Assembly (NCBI GenBank): GCA_003116975.1
Contig: BGKB01000016.1
Span: 561,127 to 625,126, forward strand
Direction of reading: 5' to 3'
Origin: Aurantiochytrium sp. KH105
Lineage: Eukaryota > Sar > Bigyra > Thraustochytrida > Thraustochytriidae
DNA length: 64,000 bases
A program made the translations under genes and the position numbers. Positions 50,986 through 61,430 of the stretch are shown in pieces. Under the pieces are notes generated by a model. It saw only the letters and a list, made by a program, of their open reading frames with translations. It had not been told where the DNA came from and made no database searches. Every line of letters starts with the position of its first letter. Position 1 is the stretch's first letter.

Positions 50986-52692
50986 ACGTTGACCCGAGGG
51001 AGAGTGGGTTTCCAATCATCAACTCTCTTATTGTGTGACGCACACGCTCACGCAAAGCAACAAACAGACAGACTGAAACTGCCCAAGCACCAGCTGTTCG
51101 TTCCTCTATGCTGCAAGGAGGAGAACTGCAAGAATCGTGCCAAACCTCAGCAACGCTTCCTTCGTGTGCTGCAAATATGTAGAGAAAGGGAAATGGCCAG
51201 TAAGTGCCACTTTACTCATTTGAAATCCTATTGTGCGCGACCCATGATGACCGCGGTTCAAGGGGCCCATTCTTTTTGGTGGAGAAGATATCTCGCTCGA
51301 CAAAGACGACGGATTGCCAATGATCGTAAAACGCTGAGCAACGGAAAGGTGCGTGTTTGGTGGCAATCTTGTGCGGTGCGGCGCTGACTGTACTACCGCC
51401 TCCTTGATCAATACGCGTGGCATATTCTTATTGTCCGCTAAAAAGTTTGCCTGCCGGCGACACGTCGTCACCATGGCAGTGTTTTGCATGATAACGATTG
51501 CTTCTTTGCTTGCTTGTTGCGTTGGTGCGTTCGTCGTCGCCCCAGCCCTGTACTGATGCCATTTGAGCGGCTTGGCGTCTCTTGTACCACCAATCAGCTC
51601 GAAGCGGTATTACACAAGCGAAAAAGGCGCGCGATGAACGAGAGCTAGATGATCTGTGGGTTGAAGAGATGTGTACTATCCAGACTTTGACACATCATTA
51701 TTTCTTACCCCTTGCCGCGTCCTCTTCTTGGCTTGCGTATGCGTTCACACTCGAGCTATGCGTAACATCTTGCGGGTCAAGGGTACATGATCAATTGTAG
51801 TGGCTAGCTAGCTAGGCCCAGGAGAGTTTGTCGGCCTTCGCTCGAACCGCCAAACGTCCCTTCATCTTCGCCCAAACTGAATAACAATTCATCATAACCG
51901 GAATAGGGCTGCTTGGCTTCACCAACCATCACCCTACTAACAGTATCACCGGCGAGCGGCAGCTGCAGCTGCAGTGCAGCTCCCACTGATGCGATTGAAG
52001 TTCTCACATCCCATCGTCCAGCGACCAGGGAGACTCCAGGGCGCGTTCTTGCACTTGCAGGGCCGAGCTCCTCGGCCAGCGGCCAGTGCCAACGATGAAT
52101 CTCGCTAGGCCTAGCTAGGCCTTACCCCATCCATACCTTCTCTTGCGCTGTGCTGCTGCTGGCTGCTACGGAATCACGACCGGTGACAGTGAGTGCGGCG
52201 CGCGCCTCTCCTCTTGTTGGCAGGCGCGCGCACGCTTCGCATCCCTCCCTCTCTCGGGGCGAGACGGCACGGCACGAGACGGCACGAGAAGCGGGCGAGC
52301 GAGCGCGGGCTGGCCGGCGCGCCGGCCAGCCGAGAAAGAGCGCCCGCGCCACTCCCCCGCTCGCCGTGCCGCGGCGCCTGGGACGAGCGTATCGATACCT
52401 TCGCGCACGTTGAGGGACGCCCACTGCTTGCTTGTGCACGCCCCGGTGCACTGCTTGCACGCCGATCCTCCGCCCCGGTCCTGGCCGCGGCCGTGGTCCC
52501 GGGGGCCAGGGCCGGGGTAGGTGTCGCGGCGCGCAGCGCGGCGGGAGGCGGGCGGAGCGTGGGCGCGGCGGTGCGAGCGGCGCGGCGTCGCAGGGGCGGG
52601 AGCAGCTCGAGCGGCGCGGCGTGCACGTGCTGCACGTGCAGTGCGAGCGCGCACGCGTCGACGCGGGCCAGCGGCAAGGGCGAAAGCGGCGG
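50986..52692. other. Intergenic region
   Basis: 3' flank of the glycosyltransferase followed by AT-balanced then GC-rich sequence. Short runs of GGCACGAGAC (52265-52290) and two adjacent E-boxes CACGTG (52624-52629 and 52633-52638) lie toward the myosin promoter. No gene supported. Confidence 0.5.
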
Positions 52693-52912
52693 GCACAAGT
52701 GGGTTATAGCGCGCGCGCAAGTGGGGTATAGCCCCCGCGCAAGTCGCACTGCGCTGCACTGCGCTGCAGTGACGTGCGCAGCGCGTGCAGGAAGCGGCGG
52801 CACGGCCAGCCGGGGGCGCACACCTCGCGGCGGCGGAGAGCCACTTGCGCGGGCGCTATAGCGGACTTGCGCGCGCGGTATAGCGGACTTGCGCGCGCGC
52901 GCGCAAGTGCGG
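52693..52912. promoter_or_regulatory. Opposed tandem clusters of GCGCAAGTSSGSTATAGC elements upstream of the myosin gene
   Basis: Plus-strand copies: ACAAGTGGGTTATAGC (52695-52710), GCAAGTGGGGTATAGC (52717-52732) and a half copy GCGCAAGTCGC (52737-52747). After ~90 bp come minus-strand copies: half copy at 52841-52850, then GCGCAAGTCCGCTATAGC (52855-52872) and GCGCAAGTCCGCTATACC (52877-52894), then a plus half copy GCGCAAGTGCGG (52901-52912). The near-symmetrical layout and recurrence at 27119-27217 point to a real cis-element. Confidence 0.6.
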
Positions 52913-53570
52913 AAAGGCGAAGGGGGCAGAAAGAGGAGAAAAGAAAGAAGGAAAGAAAGAAAGGAAAAGCGCAAAGTCGAAACCAGGAGCGCGCGCCGAG
53001 CAAGCGCTCACTCGCAGCGACGAGGGAGCGAGGGAGCGAGGGCGCGAGGCAGGAGGCGAGACCGGCGCGCGCGTGGGACGGCGCGCGCGAGAGACCCTCG
53101 CGGCGCGCGGTCGGCCCCTCCAAAGGCAAGCGCGGCGCAAGAAGCAGCGAGGCGAGCACGCGCGCGCGTGTGCATTGCATTTATCTCCTTCATCGCTTCG
53201 CATCTCTCAACTCAACCCGACCCAAACCCAAGCCGACGCGCCGGGCAGCTGCAGCGGCAGCGCAGCGGCGCGCGACCCTCGCGAGGCCGACCGTAGCGCA
53301 GCGCGGCACGGGGCCAGGTGCCCGCTTCTGGCCGGTCCTGCCGAGAAAAAACAAGGAAGAGAAAGTCCAGCTGGCCATAGTTTTCTTGCTTTGCTTGCTG
53401 GCCAGCACAAGCAAGCAAAGCAAGTAAAGGCAGGCAGGGAAAGGCAAGCGCGCCGGGCTGGCCCAGCCAGAGCGCAGACCAGGTGCACGGCGCTGGACCT
53501 GGGCCTGCAGGCGAGGGCGTAGCAGCAGCAGCAGCAGCGGCGGCAGCGGGAGCACGTCGTCGCGGACGAG
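52913..53570. promoter_or_regulatory. Myosin 5' leader region with a 15-bp hairpin
   Basis: Purine-rich GAAAGAAAG tract near 52940-52970 and an inverted repeat at 53385-53424 (CTTGCTTTGCTTGCT with its complement 53410-53424, ~10-nt loop). A (CAG)n run lies just before the start codon (53521-53545). It could form a stem in the leader RNA. Confidence 0.45.
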
Positions 53571-56500
53571 ATGGCGACGACGAACAATGCCGGCGAGGTG
53601 CGGCGCAGCTCGTACTGGGCCGACGAGACGAAGGCACGGAAACGCGCGAGCGTGCGCCAGGAAAGACGCGCGCTGAGCGAACGTCGCGGCAGCAAATGGT
53701 CTGCGCGCTTCAGTGCGTTCACAGGCCACCGCGTATCGCGCCATGAGTCCTTTCCGGTCCAGAAGACAGGATGGGAGCCCCGGTACGCCCTCGATGGCAG
53801 TCTGTACTACTTTGAGCATGAGACCGGCATGGTGTCGTGGGACAAGCCCGACAGCCTCAAGACACAGCACGAGCTCGATGAGGACGAGGCCGAATGGGTC
53901 TGGGTCCCGCACCCCAAGAATGTATGGCAGCCCGCGCGCGTCAAGTCCCGCGAAAAGTCCGGCGAAGTCGTCGTGCGTCTCTTTGACAACAAGACCGTGC
54001 GTATCCCCCACATCCGCGTCATGAAGGGCAAACTCACGGGTGGCGTCTCACAAAAGGTACCTCTCTGGCCGCTCAAGCGCTCCGCACTCGATCGCGTCGA
54101 GGCGGACCTCGTCGCCCTTCCTGCCCTCGATGAAGGTATGATCATGCACAACTTGCGCATGCGCTACGAGAGCAACGACATTTACACCTGGGTTGGATCG
54201 AGCCGCAATGTGCTCATTTCCATTAACCCGTTCCAGGACCTCTTTCTCTACGGCGAAGACCGCATGAAGGTCCAAAAGCAGAGCGCCATCGCCGAGGGCA
54301 ATGGTGGCGGCATGCCGCCGCATGTGTTCGCCATCGCCAACGACGCGCTCGAGTCGCTCCTGCTCGAAAATAAATCCCAGAGTATTCTCGTTAGCGGCGA
54401 ATCTGGCGCCGGCAAGACACACTCAACCAAGGCCTGCCTCGACTATCTCGCCTTTGTGGCGGGCAGTGACCAAAAGGCCGCGAATGGCGGCAACGGCCGC
54501 TTTGAGATGATGGCCGCCAGCTCGAGCATGGGCGCCGACCACAAGGTCGAGCAAAAGGTCCTCGTGGCCAATCCAGTTCTCGAGGCCTTTGGCAACGCCA
54601 AGACAGTGCGCAACAACAACTCGTCCCGTTTTGGCAAGTGGATCGCCGTCTACTTTGATCGCTACACCAAGCTTATCAACGGTGCCAGCATCACCAGCTT
54701 CTTGCTCGAATCCTCGCGTGTGACTATTTTGGCCGAGGGCGAGCGCAATTACCACGTGTTTTACCAAATCCTCAGCGACCCGGCCGTTCGTGACAAATAC
54801 ATGCTTATGGAATCGCCAGAGTACTACCGCTACCTGAACCAGAGCAAGGCCACAACAGCAGATACCATCGACGACGAGGCCGACTACGTCGAGGTTGTCG
54901 ACGCCCTCGAGGAACTCGAGGTTGAAGAAGAGGAGCAGGAGTGGCTCTTTCGCACTGTGGCAGCCGTCCTGCACCTCGGCAACGTCGAGTTTTCAGAGAT
55001 CAAAATGCCCGACGGCCAGCGCGGCTGCAAGCTTGTCGGCGACACCGGTCCGGCCACGGACCACGGCTCGACCACGGACGTCCCCGAGTCCATTGAAGGG
55101 TCCGGGGACAAGGGCGACCGCAATCTCTCCATGGTTGGGGGCAGCCGCCCACCTGCCTGGATCGCGCTCGAGCACGCCGCTGAGCTCCTCGAGATCCAGG
55201 ATGCCGCTCTCGAGCGTGTGCTTACGCGGCGCTCGATTACGGTGCGTGGTGAGGAGTCTGTCATCCCCCTCAAGGTTCGCCAGGCTGTCCAGGCGCGCGA
55301 CTCGCTCGCGAAGGCAATCTACTCGCGTCTCTTTGACTGGCTCGTGAACCGCATCAACGAGTCATTTGGCGAGGCCGAGGGCAAGTTTATTGGCATTCTC
55401 GATGTCTTTGGCTTTGAGATCTTCGAACACAACTCGTTTGAGCAGCTCTGCATCAACTTTGCCAACGAGCGTCTTCAGCAACTCTTTAACCAGACAACCT
55501 TTGGCGACGAAGAGGAGCTTTACGAGGTGGAGCGCGTTCAGTTCCGCCATATTGACTTTGAGGACAACCAGATTGTCCTGGACCTCATTGACAAGAGGCC
55601 CGATGGCATTCTCAACCTTCTCGACGATGAGTGCCTTGTGCCCGGCGGCACCGACGAGCGCTTCATGGGCCGCATCGAGTCCGTCCATGCGGATCACCCG
55701 CGCTTCCAGGGCCTTGGCTCGGCCTCGTCCAAGAACCGCGCCGTTGCCCGTTCCAAGGACGATGAGCTCGCCTTTTCCATCAAGCACTTTGCCGGCACGG
55801 TCGTCTACGATGCTCGTGGCTTCATGGCCAAGAACTCGGACACGCTCTACCAGGATCTCTACAATGTCTGCTCGTACTCCGAGGACGACATGACGCGCAT
55901 GTTGTTCCCTCCTCTTGATGAGGATGATCGCGTCAAGGTCATCTCGCAGTCTGCCAAGTTCCGTGCTCAGCTCAGCGAGCTCATGACCATTCTGCGCAAG
56001 ACAGAGACCCGCTACATTCGCTGCATCAAGCCCAACGATGCGCAAAAGCCCAGCATGTTCGAGGGCCGCAAGTGTCTCGAACAGCTTCGCGCCTCGGGCG
56101 TATTCGAAGCCGTGGAGATTCGCAAAACGGGTTACCCGTTCCGTCTCTTCCACGAGGAGTTCGCCGCACGGTACCGCTGCATCAACGTTGGCTACGCTTA
56201 TTCACATGAGGACCCCAAGCTTCTTTGCAGGGAGATCCTCGAGGCCTCCCCGCAGGCCTTTGCCGGCGTCCAGATTGGCGAGACGCGTATCCTCTACCGC
56301 GTCGAGGACCACAAGGTGCTCGAGCTTCTCCGCAACCTTGCGCTCGCCACCGTGGTCCCGCGAATCCAGACGGTCTGGCGTCTGGGCCTTGGTCGTCGTC
56401 TGCGTCGCAACCTGATCAAGGCCGAAAAGGGGCTCACGGACGCCATGAACGCCGAGGAGCCCGACCTCGTCGACCTCGAGACTGCGATTGACGACGTTCC

Positions 56501-58241
56501 CGACATTCTCGGCAGCGTCGGCACCATCTTCCGCATCAACCCTCCCTCTCTCGAAGCCGCGCGCAAGTTGCATGCTGGCCTCGAGCAGTGGGAGAGCGTC
56601 GAGGAAGACTTTGAAACGCTCGAGGACATCGAAGACAACACTTCGCCTGACTTTGACCGACACACGGCCGAGGCATACCTTGGCGACGCCGATCGCCTGC
56701 GCGAAGAGGGCTTCCCCATGACGGAGCGGCAAAAGGAACTCTACGATCACGTCAAGTCTCTTGTGCTGGGCAAGCAGGCCGAAGACGAGGTCGGCGAGCT
56801 GGCCGAGGAGGCCCTCAAGGAACCCACGCGCGACAAGGTCATTTCTGCCGCCCGCGAGTCAGCTGGCTGGACCATGCCTCGTAACGTTGCAGTTGCCAAG
56901 ATCCGCGAGACCGCGGGACGCTACGAGAAGCTCGACGAGGACCTCAAGCGTGCAGTCGACCTTGTTGACCACGAACTTCTCGAGAAGGCCGTCCTCGAGG
57001 CTGACGAGCTCGAGTACACATCGGACAGTGTCGAAGAGGCCAAGGCGCTCCTTGCTCTTTCGGATAAAAAGTTCGCCAGTCTCGAGCTCGAGGCCGCGAA
57101 GCGGCACCGCGACCGCAAGCGCCGTGTGCAGCGCGACCTGCGGATTCGCGAGCTCGAGCTTGCGACGCATTTCAGCAAGTACGAGGACTTTTTCGCCAAT
57201 GAGCGCATTCGTGGCAACGTTTACCATGGATTTTGCGCCTCGTCGCTCCGCTTTCTTCGCTGGAATTCCAAGCCCTCGGAGCCTTCGAACGCAATTCTCG
57301 AGGAAATCGCCGAGCGCCATCGCGACAGTACCTCGACGACAATGTCGCCCATGTCTGGCCGACCTGTCACGCAGCAGACGGGCCCACGCTCGCGTCTCGG
57401 TATCAAGTTTTCCTTGAACTTGGACTCGAGCTTGCTGTATACAGGAGACCGCGACAATGTTAGTGACGCGCTTCGTGTCTTTGGACTTATCAAGACCTAC
57501 ATGGGGGACAGCAAGCGCGGCCGAACAGATTTTGTTGCTCGCAACAATGCCGGGTACGAGCTCGTGTGCATGGGTCTCGATCCTGACGCAGACTTTTTGC
57601 ACGACGAGATCTTTTGCCAGATTGTGCGCCAGCTCACCGAGAACCCCAAGGAAGAATCCATTGCCGCTGGCGTCGACCTTCTCTGTGTCTGCATCACGGC
57701 CTTTCAGCCTAGCGATGAGATCATGGAGAACTTTTTGACCGTATGGGTGCGTCTGCACCTTCCGGACGAGATCTACCGCACATTTGTTTCTACCATTCAC
57801 GAGGCTCGCTTCTCGGAGAGCTTTGACGATCGCGTCGACGAGCTCATGCAGCTCGACCGCGTCGCGATCACGCGTGCGGAACGTCGCGAAAGCACGATGG
57901 GCAGAGTGCCCATGCAGCCCATTCGCAACGAAGACATCAACAACTTTCGCGCCAAGCACGTGCTCGGAAACCTGCGGAAGCTCTTCAAGGCGTATGCGCC
58001 TCCGTCCGGAAGCCGCTGGTCTCTCCGTCACGGCTGGGAGGCAGATCCCTGGGCGGAGAATAAGCGCTTCGAGTCTGCGCGTTCTCTCATCACCCCGGAG
58101 GACTTTGGACTCAAGTCTCTTCAAGGTCTTGGGTCCCCGGATCCGATTTTGCGTCCCCCGGGCGGACTCCGTGGCGCCTTGGGCAGATTCTCCTCTTCGT
58201 TGCGCAAGATTCCTTCCATGTCCATGATGACTGCGCACTAA
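53571..58241 (+). CDS. Unconventional myosin: WW domain, motor, MyTH4 tail
   Basis: 1556 residues in one exon, ATG at 53571. A WW domain (~67-95: GWEPRYALDGSLYYFEHETG, then WDKP) precedes an SH3-like stretch and the motor. Motor hallmarks are the P-loop GESGAGKTHSTK (276-283), switch I NNSSRFGKW, switch II DVFGFEIFEHNSFEQLCINF (~610), an actin-binding segment with ETRYIRCIKPND, and the converter KTGYPFRLFHEEF. One IQ-like segment follows (~930-950). The tail has acidic helices, then a MyTH4 domain (~1285-1405: ALRVFGLIKTYMGD and DEIFCQIVRQLTENP). No FERM domain follows. MyTH4 modules bind microtubules or acidic partners. The order WW-motor-MyTH4 places it outside the common animal and fungal classes. 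Confidence 0.93.
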   Translation: MATTNNAGEVRRSSYWADETKARKRASVRQERRALSERRGSKWSARFSAFTGHRVSRHESFPVQKTGWEPRYALDGSLYYFEHETGMVSWDKPDSLKTQHELDEDEAEWVWVPHPKNVWQPARVKSREKSGEVVVRLFDNKTVRIPHIRVMKGKLTGGVSQKVPLWPLKRSALDRVEADLVALPALDEGMIMHNLRMRYESNDIYTWVGSSRNVLISINPFQDLFLYGEDRMKVQKQSAIAEGNGGGMPPHVFAIANDALESLLLENKSQSILVSGESGAGKTHSTKACLDYLAFVAGSDQKAANGGNGRFEMMAASSSMGADHKVEQKVLVANPVLEAFGNAKTVRNNNSSRFGKWIAVYFDRYTKLINGASITSFLLESSRVTILAEGERNYHVFYQILSDPAVRDKYMLMESPEYYRYLNQSKATTADTIDDEADYVEVVDALEELEVEEEEQEWLFRTVAAVLHLGNVEFSEIKMPDGQRGCKLVGDTGPATDHGSTTDVPESIEGSGDKGDRNLSMVGGSRPPAWIALEHAAELLEIQDAALERVLTRRSITVRGEESVIPLKVRQAVQARDSLAKAIYSRLFDWLVNRINESFGEAEGKFIGILDVFGFEIFEHNSFEQLCINFANERLQQLFNQTTFGDEEELYEVERVQFRHIDFEDNQIVLDLIDKRPDGILNLLDDECLVPGGTDERFMGRIESVHADHPRFQGLGSASSKNRAVARSKDDELAFSIKHFAGTVVYDARGFMAKNSDTLYQDLYNVCSYSEDDMTRMLFPPLDEDDRVKVISQSAKFRAQLSELMTILRKTETRYIRCIKPNDAQKPSMFEGRKCLEQLRASGVFEAVEIRKTGYPFRLFHEEFAARYRCINVGYAYSHEDPKLLCREILEASPQAFAGVQIGETRILYRVEDHKVLELLRNLALATVVPRIQTVWRLGLGRRLRRNLIKAEKGLTDAMNAEEPDLVDLETAIDDVPDILGSVGTIFRINPPSLEAARKLHAGLEQWESVEEDFETLEDIEDNTSPDFDRHTAEAYLGDADRLREEGFPMTERQKELYDHVKSLVLGKQAEDEVGELAEEALKEPTRDKVISAARESAGWTMPRNVAVAKIRETAGRYEKLDEDLKRAVDLVDHELLEKAVLEADELEYTSDSVEEAKALLALSDKKFASLELEAAKRHRDRKRRVQRDLRIRELELATHFSKYEDFFANERIRGNVYHGFCASSLRFLRWNSKPSEPSNAILEEIAERHRDSTSTTMSPMSGRPVTQQTGPRSRLGIKFSLNLDSSLLYTGDRDNVSDALRVFGLIKTYMGDSKRGRTDFVARNNAGYELVCMGLDPDADFLHDEIFCQIVRQLTENPKEESIAAGVDLLCVCITAFQPSDEIMENFLTVWVRLHLPDEIYRTFVSTIHEARFSESFDDRVDELMQLDRVAITRAERRESTMGRVPMQPIRNEDINNFRAKHVLGNLRKLFKAYAPPSGSRWSLRHGWEADPWAENKRFESARSLITPEDFGLKSLQGLGSPDPILRPPGGLRGALGRFSSSLRKIPSMSMMTAH

Positions 58242-58869
58242 GCTGAACTTCTATTGTGCGTGTGGAAGAGGAGGGCTGCGCACGTCGCGTTGACTCAAAT
58301 TGCGGTGTGATGGCTTTGTTTCATTTTCCATCCCCCGGACCGTGTGGCGGTTTTCCCGCCTTCTTCCCTTCTTCCTTTCTTCCCTTTTCTTTACTTTTCT
58401 TCTTTTCGTCTTCTTCTCTTTTTCTTCTTTTTCCCATCGTCAAATTCTCGGGGATTCCCTTTTCTTCAGCGCATCCGCGTCTCGTGTCCATGTCCTTTTG
58501 CCTTGAAACTGGGAATGGAGGGACGATCTGTACGGATGCGTTTGTATGTTTGCTTTGCGATAAAAACGATGAATGAAAATTGATTGCTGTTCTTACTCAT
58601 GTTTATCGTCGTCATTTTTGCGTTTTGGGGCTGGCTGGCGTGGGCCACAGCAGCTGCGGGACTTTTTGCCAAAACACGGTGCACGTATTTCATCGCTTGC
58701 ACGTGCACAGCTTGGAAAATACCTTTTTTTCTCCTTTTGTGGGGGGGGGGGGGTGGCCTTCAGGATTTTGTTCGTATTTCTGCCTGCCTTTTACAGGGAG
58801 GGCTACACCATGCATAAAAAGCGGCAGCGACGCATTGCAAGTGAAATGGTTTGCATCGCCCTTCGGCAA
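58242..58869. other. Convergent intergenic region with T-rich tracts
   Basis: 3' flanks of the myosin and the fusion gene. Long TTCTTTTCTTC pyrimidine tracts (58360-58435) and a G run at 58741-58753. No gene seen. Confidence 0.6.
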
Positions 58870-61413
58870 TCAACGCGCGTAGGCAGGGCATGCTGGCTGG
58901 CAAGTTTCCCAAGCCTGATTGAAGGCAGCCACGACGGCCTTGGGCAGCGGGCCTTCGTCAGCAGCGGCAAGGTTGGTCTCGAGGTGGCCCAGAGAGCTTG
59001 CGCCGAGGATGATGCCGTCATTGAGACCACCTCGCAAGGCAGAATGGTGCATGAGCCAGCGAATCGATGCCGAGGTCATGGCGATGTCGTTCTCCTCGCA
59101 AGCGGCTGTAATCACATCGAGTGCCTTAAAGTACTCTGGCTTCCAGAAACGATCACGGTACCTGATTCCCCAGGCGGTCTCGCCAAAACGGCCGTCCTTG
59201 GGAAACTGGACGAGAGAGCGATGCTTGCCCGTAAGAAAGCCGCCAGCCAGAGGGTTGTACGCGTAAAAGCGAATCCCGAGAGCGCGAAGCGCTGGCAAGA
59301 GTTCCTGCTCTACTGCACGGGTGATGCCGTTGTACATGCCCTGGTACAGCGTGGGGAGGACGTAGCCGCGCTCCTTGCAAATGTAGTAAATTTGAACGGT
59401 CTCCCAGGCGCTAAAGTTCGAAAGGCCGAGTTCACGGAATTTGCCTGCACGATACAGGGCCTGGACAGCCTCGAGCGTGGCCTCGATCTTGGTCGAATGG
59501 TCCGGCGCATGCAGGTAAAAGACGTCGACGGACTCAAGTCGCAGGGCGCGGAGACTATCCTCGAGCTGCGCTTTGACGCTTTCAGGACGCAAGTTCTCAC
59601 CTGCGCCGGGAAAGGGGTTGGCCTTGGTCGCGACCATAAAGTTTTCCGCGAGCGCCGGCTGCTTGGCGAAGACGTCTGAGATGACTACCTCTGTTTCTCC
59701 GCTCTGGTACATGCGCGCCGTATCGACTTCGACCATAGAGGCTGTCAGATGCTTTTGCACCGCAGGGGCCTCGGCGAACATTTGGAACATCTTTGCGCTA
59801 TCCCAGCGGTTCACTGGCCCGCCCATGGTCATGCTGCCGAGAATCACCCTCAAAGGCTGGCTTGCGTTCTTTGATTGCTCAAGCACCACCGCAGAAGCGG
59901 CCCCGTTGCCGACACCGTTGCGAGACGTGAGGGCCAACGCAGGAGCAGGATCAGGAACAGCAGCAGACGTCGCCTCTGCCTGCCACGAAGCGTCCTTTGC
60001 TAGTGCTGCAGCAGCTGCGCCGTTCTTGTTCCCTCCGGGCCTGGACTCGAGGGCCGGTGCCGCTGAAACGGGGAGAATTTTATTCAAGAGCGTGCACAGG
60101 TTGGTGAAAATGTCAGAAATGGGACGATTCGTGTCGATGCGCCAGACCTGCTCCCGCTTCTCAAAGTACTCGACAATTGGCATGGTCTCGTTGCGAAAAG
60201 TCGCGAGACGCTTTTGGATGGCTTCGGCATTGTCGTCGCTGCGGCCGCTACTCTTTCCGCGTTCGAGAATGCGCTCTGTGATAATTTTTTCGGGGCAGTC
60301 GAAGAAGAGGACGCCAAGCACCTCAATGTCGCTGCGTCCGCTGGTCTCGCGAATCCAGCCTTCGAGGTTGTCCTGGTTGCGAGGGAAGCCGTCAATGAGG
60401 TAGCAGGGCGCAGTGTCGGCCGCCATGGCGGAGAGCAAAAGTTTGACTGTGATTTCGATGGGCACAATCTTTCCCTCCTTGATGTAGGCCTCGATGAGCG
60501 CACCATCTTTGGAGGCCGGATTCTTTCGCTCGGCCCGAAGCAGGTCGCCTGCGGAGAGATGGCAGTATTGAAAGGCCTCGGCGAGCTTGGTGCATTGGGT
60601 CCCCTTGCCGGACCCAGGGGCCCCAAGCACGAAAAGAACCTTGCTGGGCCCGGCGTCCTTGCCGGCTGCGTCGCTTGCCTGGACGCCGTCTGCCGGCGAC
60701 GACGACGACGCGAACGCCTTTGCATCGGACGCCGGCATGTGCGAGATGGAGAACGTGAGCGTCTTATTCGTCACCCACGAGTACGAGTTGTCGAACTGAA
60801 GCCAGATGCAGCCCGGCTCGGGCGTGGTCACCTTGCCTTTGACGGCCTTAACCTCGGAGGAGATGCGATCTTTGCCCACGAGCGTGAGCAAGTTGCCGTC
60901 GGGTCGCTCGAGGAGCACGCAAAAGGCGATGTCGCCCCCCTCGGTCTTGAACGCCCAGTGGATCTCCTCCCCGGCCTGCGCGTTGAGCGAGACCTCGTGC
61001 ACGGCGCCGGCCTGCACCTCCACGGTGGTGTGCGACATCCTCCTCGCGCCCAAGATACTCCCCGCCCCCGCGTCTGCGGCTGCGGCTTCGCGCTCGCGGG
61101 GCTGCGCTCGCCGCTGCTGCTCTTGCTGCTCTAGCCGCCGCTGCTCTTGCTGCTGCTGCTCTTGCTGCTGCTGCTGCGCGGCCTCGGGCGCGGCCTCGGT
61201 TCCGGTCTGCGCGGGCGCTCGCTCGGCCACGCTGGCCGGCCGTGCGGCGTCTGCTGCGCGCGGGCCGCCGCCGGGCCGCAGCTGCGCGAGCTGCGCGGCC
61301 TCGAGCGCCGCGCGCCGCGCCTCGAGCGCCGCCTGCTCCTCGCGCACGGCCTCCTCCGCGCTCCTGCGCGCGCGCGCCTGTCTGCGCAGCTCGCGCACCG
61401 CCGCGCGGGGCAT
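58870..61413 (-). CDS. GOLD domain - UMP-CMP kinase - AKR7-type aldo-keto reductase fusion
   Basis: 847 residues from the ATG at 61413; a second ATG at 61038, in better context, would start just before the GOLD domain. The open frame reaches 61491 but begins there with TTG. N-terminus: Arg/Ala/Glu coiled coil and a Gln-rich run. GOLD domain ~128-226 (IHWAFKTEGGDIAF, LQFDNSYSWVTNK). UMP-CMP kinase ~257-447: P-loop VLGAPGSGKGTQ, HLSAGDLLRAERKN, YLIDGFPRNQDNLEGW and lid ERGKSSGRSDDN, close to animal CMPK1. Aldo-keto reductase ~520-845 of the AKR7 (aflatoxin aldehyde reductase) type with the tetrad Asp564, Tyr569, Lys597, His635 visible. Each module looks complete and active. No intron or stop separates them, so one polypeptide is likely. 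Confidence 0.88.
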   Translation of the reverse strand: MPRAAVRELRRQARARRSAEEAVREEQAALEARRAALEAAQLAQLRPGGGPRAADAARPASVAERAPAQTGTEAAPEAAQQQQQEQQQQEQRRLEQQEQQRRAQPREREAAAADAGAGSILGARRMSHTTVEVQAGAVHEVSLNAQAGEEIHWAFKTEGGDIAFCVLLERPDGNLLTLVGKDRISSEVKAVKGKVTTPEPGCIWLQFDNSYSWVTNKTLTFSISHMPASDAKAFASSSSPADGVQASDAAGKDAGPSKVLFVLGAPGSGKGTQCTKLAEAFQYCHLSAGDLLRAERKNPASKDGALIEAYIKEGKIVPIEITVKLLLSAMAADTAPCYLIDGFPRNQDNLEGWIRETSGRSDIEVLGVLFFDCPEKIITERILERGKSSGRSDDNAEAIQKRLATFRNETMPIVEYFEKREQVWRIDTNRPISDIFTNLCTLLNKILPVSAAPALESRPGGNKNGAAAAALAKDASWQAEATSAAVPDPAPALALTSRNGVGNGAASAVVLEQSKNASQPLRVILGSMTMGGPVNRWDSAKMFQMFAEAPAVQKHLTASMVEVDTARMYQSGETEVVISDVFAKQPALAENFMVATKANPFPGAGENLRPESVKAQLEDSLRALRLESVDVFYLHAPDHSTKIEATLEAVQALYRAGKFRELGLSNFSAWETVQIYYICKERGYVLPTLYQGMYNGITRAVEQELLPALRALGIRFYAYNPLAGGFLTGKHRSLVQFPKDGRFGETAWGIRYRDRFWKPEYFKALDVITAACEENDIAMTSASIRWLMHHSALRGGLNDGIILGASSLGHLETNLAAADEGPLPKAVVAAFNQAWETCQPACPAYAR

Positions 61414-61430
61414 CGAGCTCTCTCTCGCGC

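Noticed and set aside
56859-58238. 459-codon minus-strand frame opposite the myosin tail
   Set aside because: Overlaps the MyTH4 coding region; its sequence mirrors the myosin codons and has no independent support.
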